From: Chryseobacterium sp.
Lineage (GTDB): Bacteria; Bacteroidota; Bacteroidia; Flavobacteriales; Weeksellaceae
NCBI GenBank assembly: GCA_031286615.1
Contig: JAITUA010000003.1
Span: forward strand, 310,001-374,000
Direction: 5' to 3'
DNA: 64,000 nt
Shown here: positions 17,808-25,994 of the stretch, one piece after another
How the letters are laid out: every line of letters starts with the position of its first letter
Numbering within the stretch: position 1 is the stretch's first letter
Translations under genes and position numbers: made by a program
The notes under the pieces: generated by a model
Told to the model about the DNA's origin: nothing
Seen by the model: the letters and a program-made list of their open reading frames with translations, nothing else
The model's database searches: none

Positions 17808-18669
17808 TTTGCGCCAATTCCTGCTGAAGTTCTGTGGGAGTTTCTTTGAGTTTTGCTTTTACAAATTTATTGAGGGCAGAAGGAGAATTAAAACCAAGAT
17901 CGAAAGCAATTTCTTTATGGGAAAGATCAGAAAACATCAGCTGTCGTTTAATTTCCGTTAAAATACGGTTGTGTATTGCCTGAATGGCGGTCTCTCCGCA
18001 ATGTTTTTTAGTAATGGAGTTTAATTTTTTAGTCGTAATAGCCAATTCTTCTGCATAATACTGAACGGTTCTGTATTGTTTGTAATGCTCATTCAACAGC
18101 TTTTTAAACTTTACATAGACAGGCTGGTCCGCTGTTTTTTCATGCAAAACCGGATGTAAACCGTGAATGGACTCAATAAGCCCAAGAAGAATAATTTTGA
18201 TATAAAACCTGGCCTGCTCCTTCTTTATAAGGGTTGGCTGTTCATAAATTTCTTTAATGATTGAAATGCTGCGTAAGCTTTGTTCAAAATCCTCACGGGA
18301 AAGTATCGTGCAGTTGAGCTGTGTAGAAAGATTGACATTATAAGTGCTCAGTTCATTCTTCAGAATATCGGAACAAAACAGGATTTCCTCAAACAGAATA
18401 ATTTTCCCGATCAGATCTTCACTTGACTCCGCAACACAATGTACCTGCTCCGGAAATATCACAGAGATTTTTCCTGCTTTTATCCAGTGAACCTTATCTT
18501 CAATATAAATCTGAAGTTTTCCCTGTTCTACAATGAAAATGCAAAAGTGATCCTTTTTGTGGGGTTTTGCATAGTGATCCAAATGATCTTTATTCAAATC
18601 AAAAACCCGGAAAGACAGATTTTTATCTTCCTGCTTCTGAATATTTTTTTTGATCTCCAGTTTCTTCAT
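17794..18669 (-). CDS. AraC-family transcriptional regulator
   Basis: About 291 residues: an N-terminal cupin-like sensing region (DHYAKPHKKDHFCIFIVEQG) and a C-terminal double HTH (LMFSDLSHKEIAFDLGFNSP, then SALNKFVKAK). The open frame starts at TTG 18684, but that is only three bases from the -7 box TAAATTTG (18687-18694). The ATG at 18669 is therefore preferred. It lies directly upstream of the iron alcohol dehydrogenase and probably activates it through the GTTATACA repeats. The inducing ligand is unknown. Confidence 0.85.
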   Translation of the reverse strand: MKKLEIKKNIQKQEDKNLSFRVFDLNKDHLDHYAKPHKKDHFCIFIVEQGKLQIYIEDKVHWIKAGKISVIFPEQVHCVAESSEDLIGKIILFEEILFCSDILKNELSTYNVNLSTQLNCTILSREDFEQSLRSISIIKEIYEQPTLIKKEQARFYIKIILLGLIESIHGLHPVLHEKTADQPVYVKFKKLLNEHYKQYRTVQYYAEELAITTKKLNSITKKHCGETAIQAIHNRILTEIKRQLMFSDLSHKEIAFDLGFNSPSALNKFVKAKLKETPTELQQELAQMYNA

Positions 18670-18686
18670 AATTCCTTTTACCAAGG

Positions 18687-18694
18687 CAAATTTA
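18687..18694 (-). promoter_or_regulatory. -7 box of the AraC-family gene
   Basis: Minus-strand TAAATTTG, matching TAnnTTTG, 17 bases before the ATG at 18669. Confidence 0.5.
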
Positions 18695-18780
18695 TGATTA
18701 AAAAAGGGATATAAACCATCATCTGCAATGATATACTCTCTAAATAAACCGGTGTCTTAATTTTTAAATACCACAAGACC

Positions 18781-18843
18781 TTACACAAACAGTTTTTTCC
18801 ATTTTGAAACGGTATTCCGGCTCAGCTTAATTCTCAAGTGAAA
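18781..18843 (-). pseudogene. Decayed 3' end of an HTH gene like those at 29216 and 53523
   Basis: The minus strand reads HLRIKLSRNTVSKWKKLFV and then TAA at 18781. The intact genes end HFKLSRNTVTKWKRLFLM (29216) and HYNLSRNSIAKWKKIFLV (53523), so this is the same C-terminal recognition helix and tail with a one-residue insertion. The similarity stops upstream of about 18843 and no start can be found, so only a fragment remains. It is evidence that the HTH pair has been copied and lost at a third place. Confidence 0.65.
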
Positions 18844-18877
18844 TTTATTTTTTGGTTGGGGACTTCTTTACTGTAAA

Positions 18878-18909
18878 ATAAAAAGCCTCTATTTTTAAAG
18901 GCTTTTTAT
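18878..18909 (-). terminator. Terminator of the AhpD-like gene
   Basis: Perfect 11-base arms ATAAAAAGCCT (18878-18888) and AGGCTTTTTAT (18899-18909), located 32 bases beyond the stop of the 18942 gene on the minus strand. Confidence 0.75.
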
Positions 18910-18941
18910 GATTATAAATTTAGGGTTTATACTTTTAATTA

Positions 18942-19481
18942 TTAATCCAATTGATCTGCCAATGGGAAATCTACAGGTATTTTCGTTACGGCAAATGCAT
19001 AGTTTGTGAAAGTTCTTAAAATGACCAAACCTATCAATTCCATCACTGCGGAATTGTCAAATCCTGCGGCTAAAAAATTTTCTATCTTATCCTGAGTTGC
19101 TTCTCCTTTTTGTTCAGAAACTGATTTCGCCAGTTCAAGAATCGCATTTAATCTCGGATCATCAACAGACCCTTTTCTGAAGCTCAGAATATCTTCTTTT
19201 GAAATTCCTTTCATTGCTGCAATCATGGTATGGGCGGCCAGACAGTAATCACAATGGTTGGCTTCAGACACTACCAGGTTGATAGCCTCTTTCTCTTTTG
19301 CTGTGAATATTCCTTTGTTCAGCTCTTCTTCCAATCCTAACAATCCTTTCAATGCATGTGATGAATAGCCGATGGTTGCATAAAGATTAGGGACTTTACC
19401 CATTGTTTTTTTTATCTGATCAAAAATTAGCTGTGAATCCTGACCTACTTCTTCTCTCGATGGAACGTTAATAATGTTCAT
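18942..19481 (-). CDS. Carboxymuconolactone decarboxylase/AhpD-family protein
   Basis: 179 residues with the AhpD-type active site EANHCDYCLAAH (E74, C77, C80, H84), the thiol pair used for peroxide-linked redox chemistry in this family. A longer frame begins with GTG at 19520, but the ATG at 19481 gives the family-typical start (MNIINVPSREE). A -7 box TAACTTTG lies upstream at 19546-19553. It is the last gene of a leftward series with DoxX, an NTF2-like lipoprotein and SDRs, suggesting oxidative or electrophile stress. The exact substrate is not known. Confidence 0.85.
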   Translation of the reverse strand: MNIINVPSREEVGQDSQLIFDQIKKTMGKVPNLYATIGYSSHALKGLLGLEEELNKGIFTAKEKEAINLVVSEANHCDYCLAAHTMIAAMKGISKEDILSFRKGSVDDPRLNAILELAKSVSEQKGEATQDKIENFLAAGFDNSAVMELIGLVILRTFTNYAFAVTKIPVDFPLADQLD

Positions 19482-19545
19482 AGTATGATGATTTAATGTT
19501 ATGGATAGGTTGTTATACACCCTCCTTTTAATTATTTTACTACTG

Positions 19546-19553
19546 CAAAGTTA
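19546..19553 (-). promoter_or_regulatory. -7 box upstream of the AhpD-like gene
   Basis: Minus-strand TAACTTTG with a TTTTG about 16 bases further upstream, so this gene probably has its own promoter in addition to any read-through. Confidence 0.5.
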
Positions 19554-19609
19554 TTCCGTGAGAGACCGTCAAAACATGCACAGAAAGGGATATTACATGG
19601 ACAAATTGA

Positions 19610-20017
19610 TCATTGTGCTTTCTTTCCGGATAGATTCAGACTATACAATCCCGGACCGGTAAAAAACAAGAGCATAGAACTGCTAAAAAATAAAAGTGCA
19701 ATTTCACCTCTGTAAGTCGTCACATCACAATGCTGAACTAATATAAAAGCAATCAAAGTGTTTAATGCTATGACAGAAGAAGCTATTTTAGTTTTGAAAC
19801 CAAACAACAGCAATACTGCACAGAAAACATCAGAAAAGGTTGCAAACAGAAGTCCCGGCAGTTTTCCGATGTGCAGAGGATCAGCAATTTTCGTAAGCAT
19901 TTCAGAAAAGTGAAACAGTTTTTCGTGTCCGTGATTACTATAAAGAATAAGGCTTATCATAACTCTGAAGAATAATAACCCTCGGTCTCGGTTAAAAAAA
20001 TTCATAATTTTTTCCAT
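19610..20017 (-). CDS. DoxX-family membrane protein
   Basis: 135 residues with four hydrophobic helices. It carries the DoxX-type N-terminus (RDRGLLFFRVMISLILYSNH, then GHEKLF), in which an arginine and a GxxKLF-like segment recur. DoxX proteins are small integral membrane proteins associated with redox and thiol stress. The gene sits between an AhpD-like protein and an NTF2-like lipoprotein, consistent with that role. Biochemical function is unproven for most of the family. Confidence 0.75.
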   Translation of the reverse strand: MEKIMNFFNRDRGLLFFRVMISLILYSNHGHEKLFHFSEMLTKIADPLHIGKLPGLLFATFSDVFCAVLLLFGFKTKIASSVIALNTLIAFILVQHCDVTTYRGEIALLFFSSSMLLFFTGPGLYSLNLSGKKAQ

Positions 20018-20081
20018 AATTCATTCAGTAAAAACAGAAACTCCCGTACGGTTATTGAAAGTTTCTGTTTATCATTAAGTT

Positions 20082-20501
20082 TTAATAATCTGCCTGTCCA
20101 ATTTCAAGCTTATTTATTTTCCCTTCTTTGTTAAAATGAAATTTAAAATACGCTTTAAAATCACCATACTCATCACTATGAAAAGCTCCATAAACGGAAT
20201 TCCCATTGTCTTCTACTTTATCTATGCTCACAAAATTCTCAATAGTAATGGCATGGGTAGAGAATTCCTTAAGATTTCGGGGGCTTCCGTCATCCAACAG
20301 GATAGCATCTTTGGCGAAAAGAGAAATCCATTTTTCTATATCACTCGCCTGAAAGGCTTCAACAGCCTGTTTTACTGTAGTATTCTTTATTTTTGAAGTA
20401 TCCATATTCTTTATTTTTTTATGTTGATGCCCTTGCTGCCCACACGCATTCAGACTGCAGATCATCACCAGTACAATACTGAATAATTTCGTAGTTTTCA
20501 T
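20082..20501 (-). CDS. NTF2/SnoaL-like lipoprotein
   Basis: 139 residues. The N-terminus is a lipoprotein signal with the lipobox LNAC (cysteine at residue 20), followed by GQQGHQHKK. The mature part is a cone-shaped NTF2-like fold, recognised from TVKQAVEAFQASDIEKWISL, then FAKDAILLDDGSP. These domains bind small hydrophobic molecules or act as isomerases. Its stop lies 64 bases upstream of the DoxX start, and the SDR at 20511 begins only 9 bases beyond its own start codon, so it is probably in an operon with both. No specific substrate can be named. Confidence 0.75.
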   Translation of the reverse strand: MKTTKLFSIVLVMICSLNACGQQGHQHKKIKNMDTSKIKNTTVKQAVEAFQASDIEKWISLFAKDAILLDDGSPRNLKEFSTHAITIENFVSIDKVEDNGNSVYGAFHSDEYGDFKAYFKFHFNKEGKINKLEIGQADY

Positions 20502-20510
20502 TCTTCTGTT

Positions 20511-21263
20511 TTATTGATTAGCTCCTCCATTCACCAGTAAATGCTGCCCATTCACAAATGAAGAAAGATCACTTGCAAAAAATTCTGCAATATTGGCGAC
20601 ATCTTCCACTTCTGCCAGCCTTCCCATCGGGCAGCTTTCAATCAATGATTTTCTCAGCTCAGGATAACTTCCCTCTTCTGCAAAAATTCCTGAATGGTCT
20701 ACAGCAAAAGGAATGATGGTATTCACCGTTACTCCACGGTGTCCTATCTCTTTTGAAAGTACATCCACAAGATATCTGGGTGTTGTTTTACTTCCACCAT
20801 ATACCGCCATTCCCTGAACGGGAAAAGCTGTAGTGGATGATGCCACGTAGATAACCCGTCCGTTGTCCTCTACATTCAGAGCAGCTTGCTGCATGGTAAA
20901 ATAAGCGCCTTTGGTGTTAATTGAAAACAATCTGTCAAACTGCTCTTCTGTAAACGCTGTAACAGGAGTTTCCACCATTTCAATACCGGCATTGGCAACC
21001 ACGATGTCTATTTTCCCGAATGCTTTTCTGGCTTCATCAAAAAGATATTTAATCTCAGCCACTTTGCTTACGTCTGCCTTTACAGAAATCACATTGCTTC
21101 CCATTGCTTTGATCGTGCTTTCCACCTCATCAGCAGAAGCTTTATCCCGTGAATAGTTTAATACGATATCAGCGCCCAAAGCAGCATAACGTTCTGCAAT
21201 AGCTTTTCCCAAACCTCTTCCTGAGCCTGTAATAATGGCTACTTTATTTTGTAATGAATTCAT
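20511..21263 (-). CDS. SDR-family oxidoreductase
   Basis: 250 residues, classical short-chain dehydrogenase. Cofactor loop TGSGRGLGKAIAE, NAG motif VVANAGIE, catalytic Ser in VASSTTAF and the YxxxK motif as YGGSK. The C-terminus ends with the common LVNGGANQ. It acts in the cytoplasm with NAD(P)H on an unknown alcohol or ketone. The NTF2-like lipoprotein gene starts 9 bases downstream, so they are very likely cotranscribed. Confidence 0.85.
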   Translation of the reverse strand: MNSLQNKVAIITGSGRGLGKAIAERYAALGADIVLNYSRDKASADEVESTIKAMGSNVISVKADVSKVAEIKYLFDEARKAFGKIDIVVANAGIEMVETPVTAFTEEQFDRLFSINTKGAYFTMQQAALNVEDNGRVIYVASSTTAFPVQGMAVYGGSKTTPRYLVDVLSKEIGHRGVTVNTIIPFAVDHSGIFAEEGSYPELRKSLIESCPMGRLAEVEDVANIAEFFASDLSSFVNGQHLLVNGGANQ

Positions 21264-21311
21264 TGTTTTTGATTTTTTTAATTTGAATAATGATTGTGTT
21301 TAAAATAAATT

Positions 21312-21797
21312 TTATTGAGCGGATGATCCCGTCACCTGTTTTTCATGGATTATTTCAACGGTTTTGTTATTCAGCCAGGCAAAGATAAATCCTGCTGTGA
21401 TGGGGATCAGTAATTTTAATATCGGGAGTGGTTCCAATGGCGGGTGTACTCCAAACAAAATAATTAATCCTAAAAACCATGCAGGTATATTATTAAGTTT
21501 TTGGGTTCCTGCGAAATATGCTAATGATCCTATGTAAAAGAATACAGACACCGGAAATCCAAATCCCCCGATAAATTGTTCCAAAAATCCGGCTGTCAAC
21601 TGAATCAGTACCGCCATTCCCATTCCCAGAATAATCTGTAAGAAGGCCCAAAGAGAGCTTTGCCACTTTTTACCGAAAATGTAGAAACTCACCCAGGCTA
21701 TGAACATCACCCACGTTGGCCACTGCTGTGAAAAAGAAACGGTAACGGCAATGGCCCCGAAAAAGCCGAATGCTGCTGCAATTGGTAAAGTTTTCAT
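21312..21797 (-). CDS. Four- to five-helix integral membrane protein, function unknown
   Basis: About 161 residues, almost entirely hydrophobic helices (for example AAAFGFFGAIAVTVSFSQQW and FIGGFGFPVSVFFYIGSLAY), with a DUF1097-like look. The frame is open to 21830, but those codons overlap the end of the SDR gene at 21814. The ATG at 21797 leaves a 16-base gap and is preferred. It lies between two SDR genes in one leftward operon, so it may transport or sense the same compound. That is inference only. Confidence 0.65.
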   Translation of the reverse strand: MKTLPIAAAFGFFGAIAVTVSFSQQWPTWVMFIAWVSFYIFGKKWQSSLWAFLQIILGMGMAVLIQLTAGFLEQFIGGFGFPVSVFFYIGSLAYFAGTQKLNNIPAWFLGLIILFGVHPPLEPLPILKLLIPITAGFIFAWLNNKTVEIIHEKQVTGSSAQ

Positions 21798-21813
21798 ATG
21801 ATATAAATGATTA

Positions 21814-22554
21814 TTATGCCATAGCACCATTTACCCCAATGGTTTGTCCACTGATCCATTTCGCATCCTCTCCGGCAAGGAAAACCACAATTTTAGCAAT
21901 ATCAGAAGGCTCTCCCAAGCGGTTAAACGCATTTAAAGAAGCCAGCCTGTCTATCACTTCCTGTGATTTACCGGTTGTAAAAAGTTCTGTATTGGTAGGT
22001 CCCGGAAGAATTGCATTTACATTGATTCCTCTGCTGCCAACTTCTTTTGCAAATACACGGGTCAATTGTTCTACAGCCGCTTTGGTTGCGACATAAGTAC
22101 CATAAGAAGGCATCATCAGTCTTGTCGTGGTAGAAGAAAAATTAATGATGCTTCCATTGTCGGCAAGCCTGGTAGCAGCTTCTCTTAAGGTGTTGAATGT
22201 TCCTTTTACATTAATGTCGAACTGGCGTGCAAAATCCTCATCCGTAGTATCTTTGATCAGTTTGGTAATCATGATACCGGCATTATTGACAAGAACATCA
22301 ATTTTCCCATAATTGCTGACAGCCTGATCAAACATTTGTTTTACAGCTTCAGGACTGCTTACATCTGCCTGTATGGCAATAGCCTCACCTCCATTCGCTT
22401 GTATTAAAGTTACGACATGTTCTGCAGCCTCTTTTCCGCCTGCATAGTTGACGATAATTTTTGCTCCCGCTGAAGCAAGCTGTTGAGCGATTTCAGCTCC
22501 GATCCCTCTTGACGCTCCGGTCACCAGGATCACTTTGTTGTTTAATGTACTCAT
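21814..22554 (-). CDS. SDR-family oxidoreductase
   Basis: 246 residues. The TGASRGIGAEIAQ cofactor loop, VLVNNAGIM, catalytic INFSSTTT and YVATK (YxxxK) motifs are all present, and the C-terminus ends WISGQTIGVNGAMA. A FabG-like reductase by sequence, but its position in an AraC-controlled stress cluster argues against a primary fatty-acid role. It is the first gene of the leftward operon. The AraC-type gene at 22651 lies 96 bases upstream in the same direction and may control it. Confidence 0.85.
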   Translation of the reverse strand: MSTLNNKVILVTGASRGIGAEIAQQLASAGAKIIVNYAGGKEAAEHVVTLIQANGGEAIAIQADVSSPEAVKQMFDQAVSNYGKIDVLVNNAGIMITKLIKDTTDEDFARQFDINVKGTFNTLREAATRLADNGSIINFSSTTTRLMMPSYGTYVATKAAVEQLTRVFAKEVGSRGINVNAILPGPTNTELFTTGKSQEVIDRLASLNAFNRLGEPSDIAKIVVFLAGEDAKWISGQTIGVNGAMA

Positions 22555-22650
22555 ATTACTTTGTTTTTATCAATGTTAATTTGATAGGACAAAGTTGGTA
22601 CATTACACCTCCAAAGGACGTACAAGGATTATAGCAGATGTTGCAAATAT

Positions 22651-23583
22651 CTAAGATCGGTTTCCAAAATACTGCTTTCTGTATTCTGCAGGGCTTATTG
22701 AAGTATGTTTTTTGAAATAATTGCTGAAATGAGGAGTTTCAAGAAAGCCTAAACGGGCGGCAATCTCTTTAATCGTGAGTTTTTCATCCTGCAGCATTAC
22801 TTTAGCTTCAGTTGTTGCTTTATCAGCAATCCATGAGCTGATTGTTTTTCCTGTTTTACTGCTGATAACACTTGACAGGTAATTGACATGCAGAGCCTGC
22901 AGATCAGCATAATCCTGAACTCTTAACTGAACATTTGTCTTTCCGTTGATCAGATCTCTGAAATGTTGTTCTACATTCAGTTTGAAAGTTTTAACGATCT
23001 GTGAACTGCGATTCCCTTCATAAATAGGATCATAATCCTGAAAAAAATATTCTTTGATCTTTAACAGCAATGCAATCACAAGAGCTCCGATAATCTTATT
23101 TTTATATAAAGAATGTCCTTTATATTCTTTGTGTATCAATGTATATAACTCTTCTATCTGGCCGAATTGCTCTTGTGTCAAAACACGTGGAGCAATAACT
23201 TCTGATAAAAGAAAAGAGAAATCCCGATAGACATCATCATGTACATATTCTTTCAAAAATCCTTCTCCAAAAGTGATAAGGCAGGTATGTTTCAGCTTTT
23301 CCCATTCAAAAATCCTGTAATTTCCGGGGTTGGTAAAGTATACGGTATCTGAGGTTACTTCAAACCGCTGGTCATCTATTGTATAATGTCCGAATGCACT
23401 TTTTATAAACAAAAAGCTGAAATAATTCGGGCGGAAGGGTTCTGACCGAAAGGGTAAATCTTTGAATGTCTCTTCTAAATAATGAATGGTAAAGCCGGAT
23501 TCCTCTTCCAGATAATCAACCGGAAGATCCAGCTGCTGATAGAGATCGCGGAGTGTCCGGACATTCAGTTTATCGTTGGCCAT
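22651..23583 (-). CDS. AraC-family transcriptional regulator
   Basis: 310 residues: an N-terminal cupin-like region (about 30-160, with FGHYTIDDQRFEVTSDTVYF) and a C-terminal AraC HTH pair (LTIKEIAARLGFLETPHFSN, then YFKKHTSISPAEYRKQYF). Lies immediately upstream of the SDR/DoxX/AhpD series, the usual place for a local activator. ATG at 23583 is used. Confidence 0.85.
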   Translation of the reverse strand: MANDKLNVRTLRDLYQQLDLPVDYLEEESGFTIHYLEETFKDLPFRSEPFRPNYFSFLFIKSAFGHYTIDDQRFEVTSDTVYFTNPGNYRIFEWEKLKHTCLITFGEGFLKEYVHDDVYRDFSFLLSEVIAPRVLTQEQFGQIEELYTLIHKEYKGHSLYKNKIIGALVIALLLKIKEYFFQDYDPIYEGNRSSQIVKTFKLNVEQHFRDLINGKTNVQLRVQDYADLQALHVNYLSSVISSKTGKTISSWIADKATTEAKVMLQDEKLTIKEIAARLGFLETPHFSNYFKKHTSISPAEYRKQYFGNRS

Positions 23584-23669
23584 TGCATTAATTTTTAGGT
23601 AAATTTAAAAATTTAATGGATGCTTTCTACATGAAATATCCTTTGTTATTAAAAATGTCTTAAAAATAA

Positions 23670-23710
23670 AAAGGAAAAATACAATCTTGTTTCAACTGTA
23701 TTTCTCCTTT
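23670..23710 (-). terminator. Terminator of the 23750 SDR gene
   Basis: 14-base arms at 23670-23683 and 23697-23710 with one mismatch; on the minus strand the hairpin is followed by a T-rich run. Confidence 0.65.
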
Positions 23711-23749
23711 ACTAATGATTGTAAGCTTTTAAGCTGTTTTATGGATTAA

Positions 23750-24601
23750 TTAAAATCCATACGCTTTCATCCATTTTTGTTTAATCTCTTCAGTGGCCTG
23801 ATTATATTCATTGTCAACACCTTTTGAAAGAGGATCAAGCGGAGTACGAAGTGGTCTTTTCCCTTTTTCTGTATTCACCAGCAAAAGAGCTCCATCCGCA
23901 ATAACCTGTGGATCAGGAGCTGATTCTGTAAAGAGTTTTCCAAATACTCCCTGAATTTTCTGGCTTATCTCTACAACAGCAGAACCATAGGATTCCTGGA
24001 TACCTTCACGATCTCCATTCACATGTGCCTTGTGTATAATTTCCGTCATGAATCCGCCCGGCTCCAGCAATACAGATTCTATTCCCTGCCCTGCAAGCTC
24101 TTCATAAGAACCTTCTACCAGGCCTTCCAATGCAAATTTAGTAGCATTATAGGCAGACTGTAAAGGCAGTGAAATTCTTCCTACCTGACTGGATACCGTG
24201 ATAATGAGGCCTTCTTTTGCAGCTCTCATGATCGGAAGTACTTCGTTATTCACCCTTAATGTTCCCCAAACATTTACATCAAATAATTTCTTGATCTGTG
24301 ATATCGAATAGGACTCAAGAACTCCTGCTCCATATATTCCGGCGTTATTAATCAGAACATCAATCTTTCCATATTTGGCATATACCCAAGCAACTGCTTC
24401 TTTTACAGAGTCTTCATCTGTGATATCCATATCTACAACTTCTGTATTTTCTAATGCATTCAAAGTTTTTGCATGGTCGGCATTAGTTCCTTTTGTATTT
24501 CGCATTGCAGCAATTACATGATGCCCCTCTTTATTAAATGTTTTTACCATTAATGCACCGAAACCGGTACTTGAACCTGTAATTAAGATTACTTTTTTCA
24601 T
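23750..24601 (-). CDS. SDR-family oxidoreductase divergent from an HxlR regulator
   Basis: About 283 residues from ATG at 24601; the longer frame to 24691 adds a charged tail not seen in this family and would run into the divergent regulatory region. Motifs: TGSSTGFGALMV cofactor loop, VLINNAGIYG, ITVSSQVGR and YNATK. It resembles the SDR at 25995 (same GFG loop and Y-N-A-T/S-K-F-A-L-E-G). Divergent from hxlR-like 24810 across an inverted repeat, so it is the likely regulated target. Confidence 0.85.
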   Translation of the reverse strand: MKKVILITGSSTGFGALMVKTFNKEGHHVIAAMRNTKGTNADHAKTLNALENTEVVDMDITDEDSVKEAVAWVYAKYGKIDVLINNAGIYGAGVLESYSISQIKKLFDVNVWGTLRVNNEVLPIMRAAKEGLIITVSSQVGRISLPLQSAYNATKFALEGLVEGSYEELAGQGIESVLLEPGGFMTEIIHKAHVNGDREGIQESYGSAVVEISQKIQGVFGKLFTESAPDPQVIADGALLLVNTEKGKRPLRTPLDPLSKGVDNEYNQATEEIKQKWMKAYGF

Positions 24602-24758
24602 TCTTTTTTGTTCGTCTCTTTTAATTATTGACTCTTTTTTTAACTCAAAAGAATACCGGCCGGAATTCCTTTCATCATCATTCAATTTCAACAGGAAAGC
24701 TTATTCTGCTTTATGAGGAAATACCTGAAAAATGATGTTGCAATTTAGCACAGATTTA

Positions 24759-24791
24759 CTTTCCTTTGTATAGTACTTTCCCAAAGGAAAG
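24759..24791. promoter_or_regulatory. Inverted repeat between SDR and HxlR genes, candidate HxlR operator
   Basis: Perfect 10-base arms CTTTCCTTTG (24759-24768) and CAAAGGAAAG (24782-24791) with a 13-base spacer that contains another CTTTCC. There is no T tract after it and it lies 18 bases before the HxlR ATG, so an operator is more likely than a terminator. Confidence 0.55.
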
Positions 24792-24809
24792 CGAAATAAT
24801 TTTTAAAAT

Positions 24810-25211
24810 ATGTCTGTAAAAAAAATAAAGTCAAGCTGCCTGGAAACGATAAAGCCTGTACGGGATGCTTTAGACGTTCTGAATGGCAAATGGAAACTGG
24901 CTATCATTGTTTCCGTATCTGTAGGAAATGACCGTTTCACAGATATACAGGATAGTATACCGGGAATCACTCCGAAAGTTCTGGCTAAAGAATTAAAGGA
25001 ACTGGAACAGCATCAATTAATCAAAAGAACTATTATTGATGACTATCCCGTTAAAATTATTTATCAGCCTCAACCCTATTCTTCCACATTAAATCCTATC
25101 ATATTTGCTCTTAAGGACTGGGGAACGAATCATAAAAGAAAGCTTTTTGAAGAAGGATTTATAATGGATGATGTGGGAGAAATCCCTCAATGTCTCCCTG
25201 AAGAAAAATAA
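24810..25211 (+). CDS. HxlR-family winged-helix regulator
   Basis: 133 residues. Family hallmarks: an early cysteine (SSCLETIKPVRDALDVLNGK), then WKLAII, the recognition region FTDIQDSIPGITPKVLAKEL and the wing. HxlR proteins commonly sense electrophiles or oxidants through the early cysteine and control divergent oxidoreductase genes. Here the divergent partner is the SDR at 23750, with a perfect inverted repeat between them. Confidence 0.9.
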   Translation: MSVKKIKSSCLETIKPVRDALDVLNGKWKLAIIVSVSVGNDRFTDIQDSIPGITPKVLAKELKELEQHQLIKRTIIDDYPVKIIYQPQPYSSTLNPIIFALKDWGTNHKRKLFEEGFIMDDVGEIPQCLPEEK

Positions 25212-25260
25212 ACTGATTTACAATACCTTACAATGTAATTATTAAAGAAGTAAGAAAAAT

Positions 25261-25292
25261 TTTGTTTTTATGACCAATCGGTCATATATTTG
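25261..25292 (+). promoter_or_regulatory. tetR promoter with overlapping palindromic operator
   Basis: TTTG (25261-25264), a 20-base spacer and TATATTTG (25285-25292) form a textbook Bacteroidota promoter. The palindrome ATGACCAATCGGTCAT (25270-25285) fills the spacer, so bound repressor would block RNA polymerase. A perfect version of the same site occurs at 25917-25932. Confidence 0.75.
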
Positions 25293-25311
25293 TACCGTTA
25301 TTTTACTCATC

Positions 25312-25899
25312 ATGGCAAAAGGGGAAGAAACCAGACAGTTCATTATAGAAAAAGCAGCACCTATTTTTAATACAAAAGGGATTGCAGCTACTTCTATGAG
25401 TGATATTATGGAGGCAACCAAGTTGTCTAAAGGCAGTATGTATGTTCATTTTGAAAACAAGGACGTTCTTGCCTGTGCTGCCGTTGAGCATAATATGAAA
25501 CTATTAAGTGACAGACTTCAAAGAGTTTTGAGTGGACGTAAAACTGCTGAAGAGCAATTATTAGCTTATATTGATTTTTTTAGTGATCCCAATCATCCGC
25601 CGGTTGTCGGAGGCTGTCCTCTATTAAATTTTGGAATGGAAGCTGATGACACCAATCCTATAGTCAAAGAAAAGGTAAACCGTGCGATTAAACAAGGGCA
25701 GGAATTACTTACCGGCATTATTGAGAAGGGAATTGCCAATAAAGAATTCAGAGCAGACTGGAGCCCTTCTGATTTTGCAACCGTTCTTTTTGCTATGCTT
25801 GAAGGAGGTCACTTAATGTCGAGAATGTCTGGTAACAATGACAGAATGGAGGTTATCGGAGACAGCCTGAAAAAAATGATAGGGGAAAACAAAGTGTAA
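25312..25899 (+). CDS. TetR-family repressor, probably autoregulated
   Basis: About 195 residues from ATG at 25312. The N-terminal HTH is typical: ETRQFIIEKAAPIFNTKGIA, then TSMSDIMEATKLSKGSMYVH. The C-terminal ligand domain contains GGCPLLNFG, as in TetR proteins near SDR genes. The longer frame from 25270 starts inside the operator and overlaps the -7 box, so it is rejected. The SDR gene at 25995 follows, separated by a second operator. The pair therefore reads as a self-contained repressor plus target. Confidence 0.9.
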   Translation: MAKGEETRQFIIEKAAPIFNTKGIAATSMSDIMEATKLSKGSMYVHFENKDVLACAAVEHNMKLLSDRLQRVLSGRKTAEEQLLAYIDFFSDPNHPPVVGGCPLLNFGMEADDTNPIVKEKVNRAIKQGQELLTGIIEKGIANKEFRADWSPSDFATVLFAMLEGGHLMSRMSGNNDRMEVIGDSLKKMIGENKV

Positions 25900-25916
25900 T
25901 TTTTTTTGTCAAAAAT

Positions 25917-25932
25917 ATGACCGATCGGTCAT
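25917..25932 (+). promoter_or_regulatory. Second TetR-type operator, perfect palindrome
   Basis: ATGACCGATCGGTCAT is a perfect 16-base palindrome and differs from the site at 25270-25285 by one base. It lies between the tetR stop and the SDR start, next to a possible TTTG (25906-25909), so it probably represses the SDR independently. Confidence 0.75.
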
Positions 25933-25994
25933 TTAAATTTAATATAAAACTTTATAAAAAGTATAATCATAACAATTAATTAAAAAACAAAACA

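Noticed and set aside
19482-19520. GTG start with an upstream AGGAGG-like sequence for the AhpD-like gene
   Set aside because: The purine run directly abuts the GTG, too close to act as a ribosome binding site, and the family start matches the ATG at 19481.
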